Source of the DNA: Aerococcus sp. 1KP-2016
GTDB taxonomy: Bacteria > Bacillota > Bacilli > Lactobacillales > Aerococcaceae
Direction of reading: 5' to 3'
NCBI RefSeq assembly: GCF_002252085.1
Contig: NZ_NEEY01000012.1
Span: 1-43,287 of the forward strand
Length of the DNA: 43,287 nt
In this document: positions 42,361-43,287 of the stretch, one piece after another
Position numbering within the stretch: position 1 is the stretch's first letter
How the letters are laid out: each line of letters opens with the position of its first letter
Notes under the pieces: model-generated
Seen by the model: the letters and a program-made list of their open reading frames with translations, nothing else
Databases searched by the model: none
What the model was told of the DNA's origin: nothing
Made by a program: the position numbers and the translations under genes

Positions 42361-42590
42361 ACCTTGTACCGAATGAAGTAGTCATCGTTGTATTATGAGA
42401 GAAATCGACCAGAATAACCGGTTCAAGTGTACAAAAATGGGGAAATCGTCCACAATAATAGCCATTCGGTAGGCAAGTAAGCGGCGCTACAGAATGGAGA
42501 AGGATGCTGTATGGCATCAAAAAATCGTATTGAATAGACGGATACTGCCTACAAAATCTGAAAATCCTACTGAATAAGTACACATTGTGT
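42361..42590. repeat. Array 4: six degenerate ~40-bp units
   Basis: GAAT-type anchors at 42371, 42412, 42453 (CAAT), 42492, 42532 and 42572 give spacings 41, 41, 39, 40, 40. Other shared parts are AAATCGT and a GTA about 20 bases after each anchor. Partial palindromes centre there, for example GATGC-TGTATG-GCATC. Sequence unlike the other three arrays. No coding potential seen. Confidence 0.75.
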
Positions 42591-42652
42591 AATTGTCCTA
42601 TTACTCACAACAAATACAACCAATCAAAAAGCGTCCGCCAAGCCTTGTAGAG

Positions 42653-42692
42653 GCCCCCAAAAGTACGAACAAAATCTCTTTTGGGGGTTTAT
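42653..42692 (+). terminator. Hairpin inside the IS left end, before orfA
   Basis: CCCCCAAAAG and CTTTTGGGGG around TACGAACAAAATCT, followed by TTTATTTTT. It could block transcription entering the IS from outside, a common insulation device in insertion sequences. It also overlaps the orfA ribosome-site region. Confidence 0.75.
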
Positions 42693-42696
42693 TTTT

Positions 42697-43242
42697 ATGG
42701 CAAAATATTCACTAGAATTTAAATTGGAAATTGTTAAACATTATCTGGGGAACTATGGTGGCTACCTAGCGGTAGCAAAGAAATATAATATACAAGATTC
42801 TATTGTAAGAAGATGGGTTAATAGCTATCAACAATTTGGAATCGAAGGACTGAAACGTAGTAAGAATCAAACTCATTACTCTGTTAATTTTAAGCTTAGT
42901 GCTGTAAAATTGTATGAAACAACAGAGATGAGTTATCGAGAAGTAGCCAATTCATTAGGGATGAATAACCCTAGTTTAATTTGTAATTGGCGCACTACTA
43001 TCCTCAAGAAAGGCGTCGATGGCTTATCAGAACAGAGAGGTAGGCCACCGAAAATGGGTAAACGGAAGAAAGCTGATAAGAAAGTATTTCAGAATCCAAA
43101 GAATATAACTAGAGAAGATGTAAACGTTGAGCGTCTGAGACAACTTGAAAACGAAAATCGTGATTTGAGAATCGAGAATGAATTTTTAAAGGAATTAGGG
43201 AGATTGCAGGAAGCAGAGAAACAGCAACAAAGAAACAAATAG
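42697..43242 (+). CDS. IS3-family OrfA (IS150 group)
   Basis: 181 residues. Two helix-turn-helix units are visible: SLEFKLEIVKHYLGNYGGYLAVAKKY...IVRRWV and VNFKLSAVKLYETTEMSYREVANSLG...ICNWR, then the GVDGLSEQRGRPPKM linker. A C-terminal coiled coil (RLRQLENENRDLRIENEFLKEL) mediates dimerisation. This is the DNA-binding subunit made alone, or as the N-terminal part of the OrfAB transposase after a -1 frameshift. It appears intact. The TAG stop at 43240-43242 lies after the entry of the orfB frame. Confidence 0.92.
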   Translation: MAKYSLEFKLEIVKHYLGNYGGYLAVAKKYNIQDSIVRRWVNSYQQFGIEGLKRSKNQTHYSVNFKLSAVKLYETTEMSYREVANSLGMNNPSLICNWRTTILKKGVDGLSEQRGRPPKMGKRKKADKKVFQNPKNITREDVNVERLRQLENENRDLRIENEFLKELGRLQEAEKQQQRNK

Positions 43243-43286
43243 TTCAAGCAATCTACAATCTCCATAATATTAATAAATTCAAATTA
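43212..43286 (+). CDS. IS3-family OrfB, beginning (3' end outside window)
   Basis: In the -1 frame relative to orfA the sequence reads SRETATKKQIVQAIYNLHNI and continues open to the window end, the usual beginning of IS150-type OrfB. The A-rich stretch ACAAAGAAACAAA just before the orfA stop is a likely slip region. The DDE catalytic domain lies outside. Confidence 0.7.
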
Positions 43287-43287
43287 G

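Larger units (their letters stand above)
42646..43287 (+). mobile_element. Left part of an IS3-family (IS150-group) insertion sequence, runs off the window
   Basis: The probable left end is TGTAGAGGCCCCCAAAA at 42646, beginning TG as IS3 elements do. orfA lies 50 bases inside, and orfB begins in the -1 frame and is cut by the window end. The right end and target duplication are outside, so the exact boundary is tentative. Confidence 0.75.

Noticed and set aside
26860-42590. The four 40-bp arrays as CRISPR arrays
   Set aside because: There is no constant repeat with unique spacers. Units are degenerate throughout, arms covary, and no cas gene is present in the window.
1-43287. tRNA or rRNA genes
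   Set aside because: None of the intergenic regions read showed a tRNA cloverleaf with CCA-proximal features or rRNA sequence.

Overview
The window looks like a low-GC Gram-positive chromosome of the order Lactobacillales, most likely an Aerococcus-like member of the Aerococcaceae. This placement is inferred from gene content and codon style, not from a marker search. The supports are the core block radA-yacL-gltX ... cysS-mrnC-rlmB-yacP-sigH-rpmG-secE-nusG, the mannose-type PTS with manO, the dhaM/K/L phosphotransferase kinase, class Ib nrdHIEF, and GlnR, CcpA (cre), HrcA (CIRCE), NrdR and PurR-type sites in the expected places.

Layout. 1-441 is the 3' end of an IS30-type transposase. 724-2819 (minus) is a dhaM-dhaK-dhaL operon with a frameshifted dhaL. 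2952-4130 is a PatB/MalY C-S lyase. 4266-5158 (minus) is a frameshifted cation-efflux gene. 5318-7378 holds an autoregulated glnR, a cluster of structured repeats and dapL. 7500-8336 is an orphan NlpA/MetQ-type lipoprotein. 8490-12904 is a CcpA-controlled mannose PTS operon (manL, broken manM, manN, manO, manA). 13000-19310 carries a DUF985 cupin, a CIRCE-controlled hsp20, pgeF, a large M16C peptidase and two small envelope genes. 19661-21394 is a frameshifted cytoplasmic alpha-amylase. 21555-26772 is dut, radA, yacL and gltX. 27439-31391 is nrdHIEF behind NrdR boxes. 31996-33001 is a decayed response-regulator locus. 33143-35183 is xpt-pbuX. 35266-36209 is a second NlpA lipoprotein. 36979-42352 resumes the core block from cysS to nusG. 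From 42646 an IS3/IS150-type element runs off the end.

How the genes work together. The two PEP-dependent systems, dihydroxyacetone phosphorylation and mannose/glucose uptake, sit with mannose-6-phosphate isomerase and an amylase, so much of the left half is carbohydrate entry under carbon-catabolite control. The right half is information processing: tRNA charging, rRNA and mRNA maturation, sigma-H, secretion and NusG. Between gltX and cysS, where cysE commonly lies in related Firmicutes, about 10 kb of nucleotide metabolism (nrdHIEF, xpt-pbuX), a degraded regulatory locus and a lipoprotein are found.

Most unusual features. Four long intergenic regions each carry 5-6 tandem degenerate units with a near-constant 40-41 bp period. 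In three of them the units are clearly or partly palindromic, and in the array at 36307-36491 the arms covary. The arrays share the period but not the sequence. Separately, ~118-123 bp structured repeats follow glnR and nrdF, and a multi-stem element with two hairpins sharing the same ACCTTGG loop follows radA. Five genes carry net single-base frameshifts, three of them at short homopolymers, so sequencing error must be weighed against true decay.
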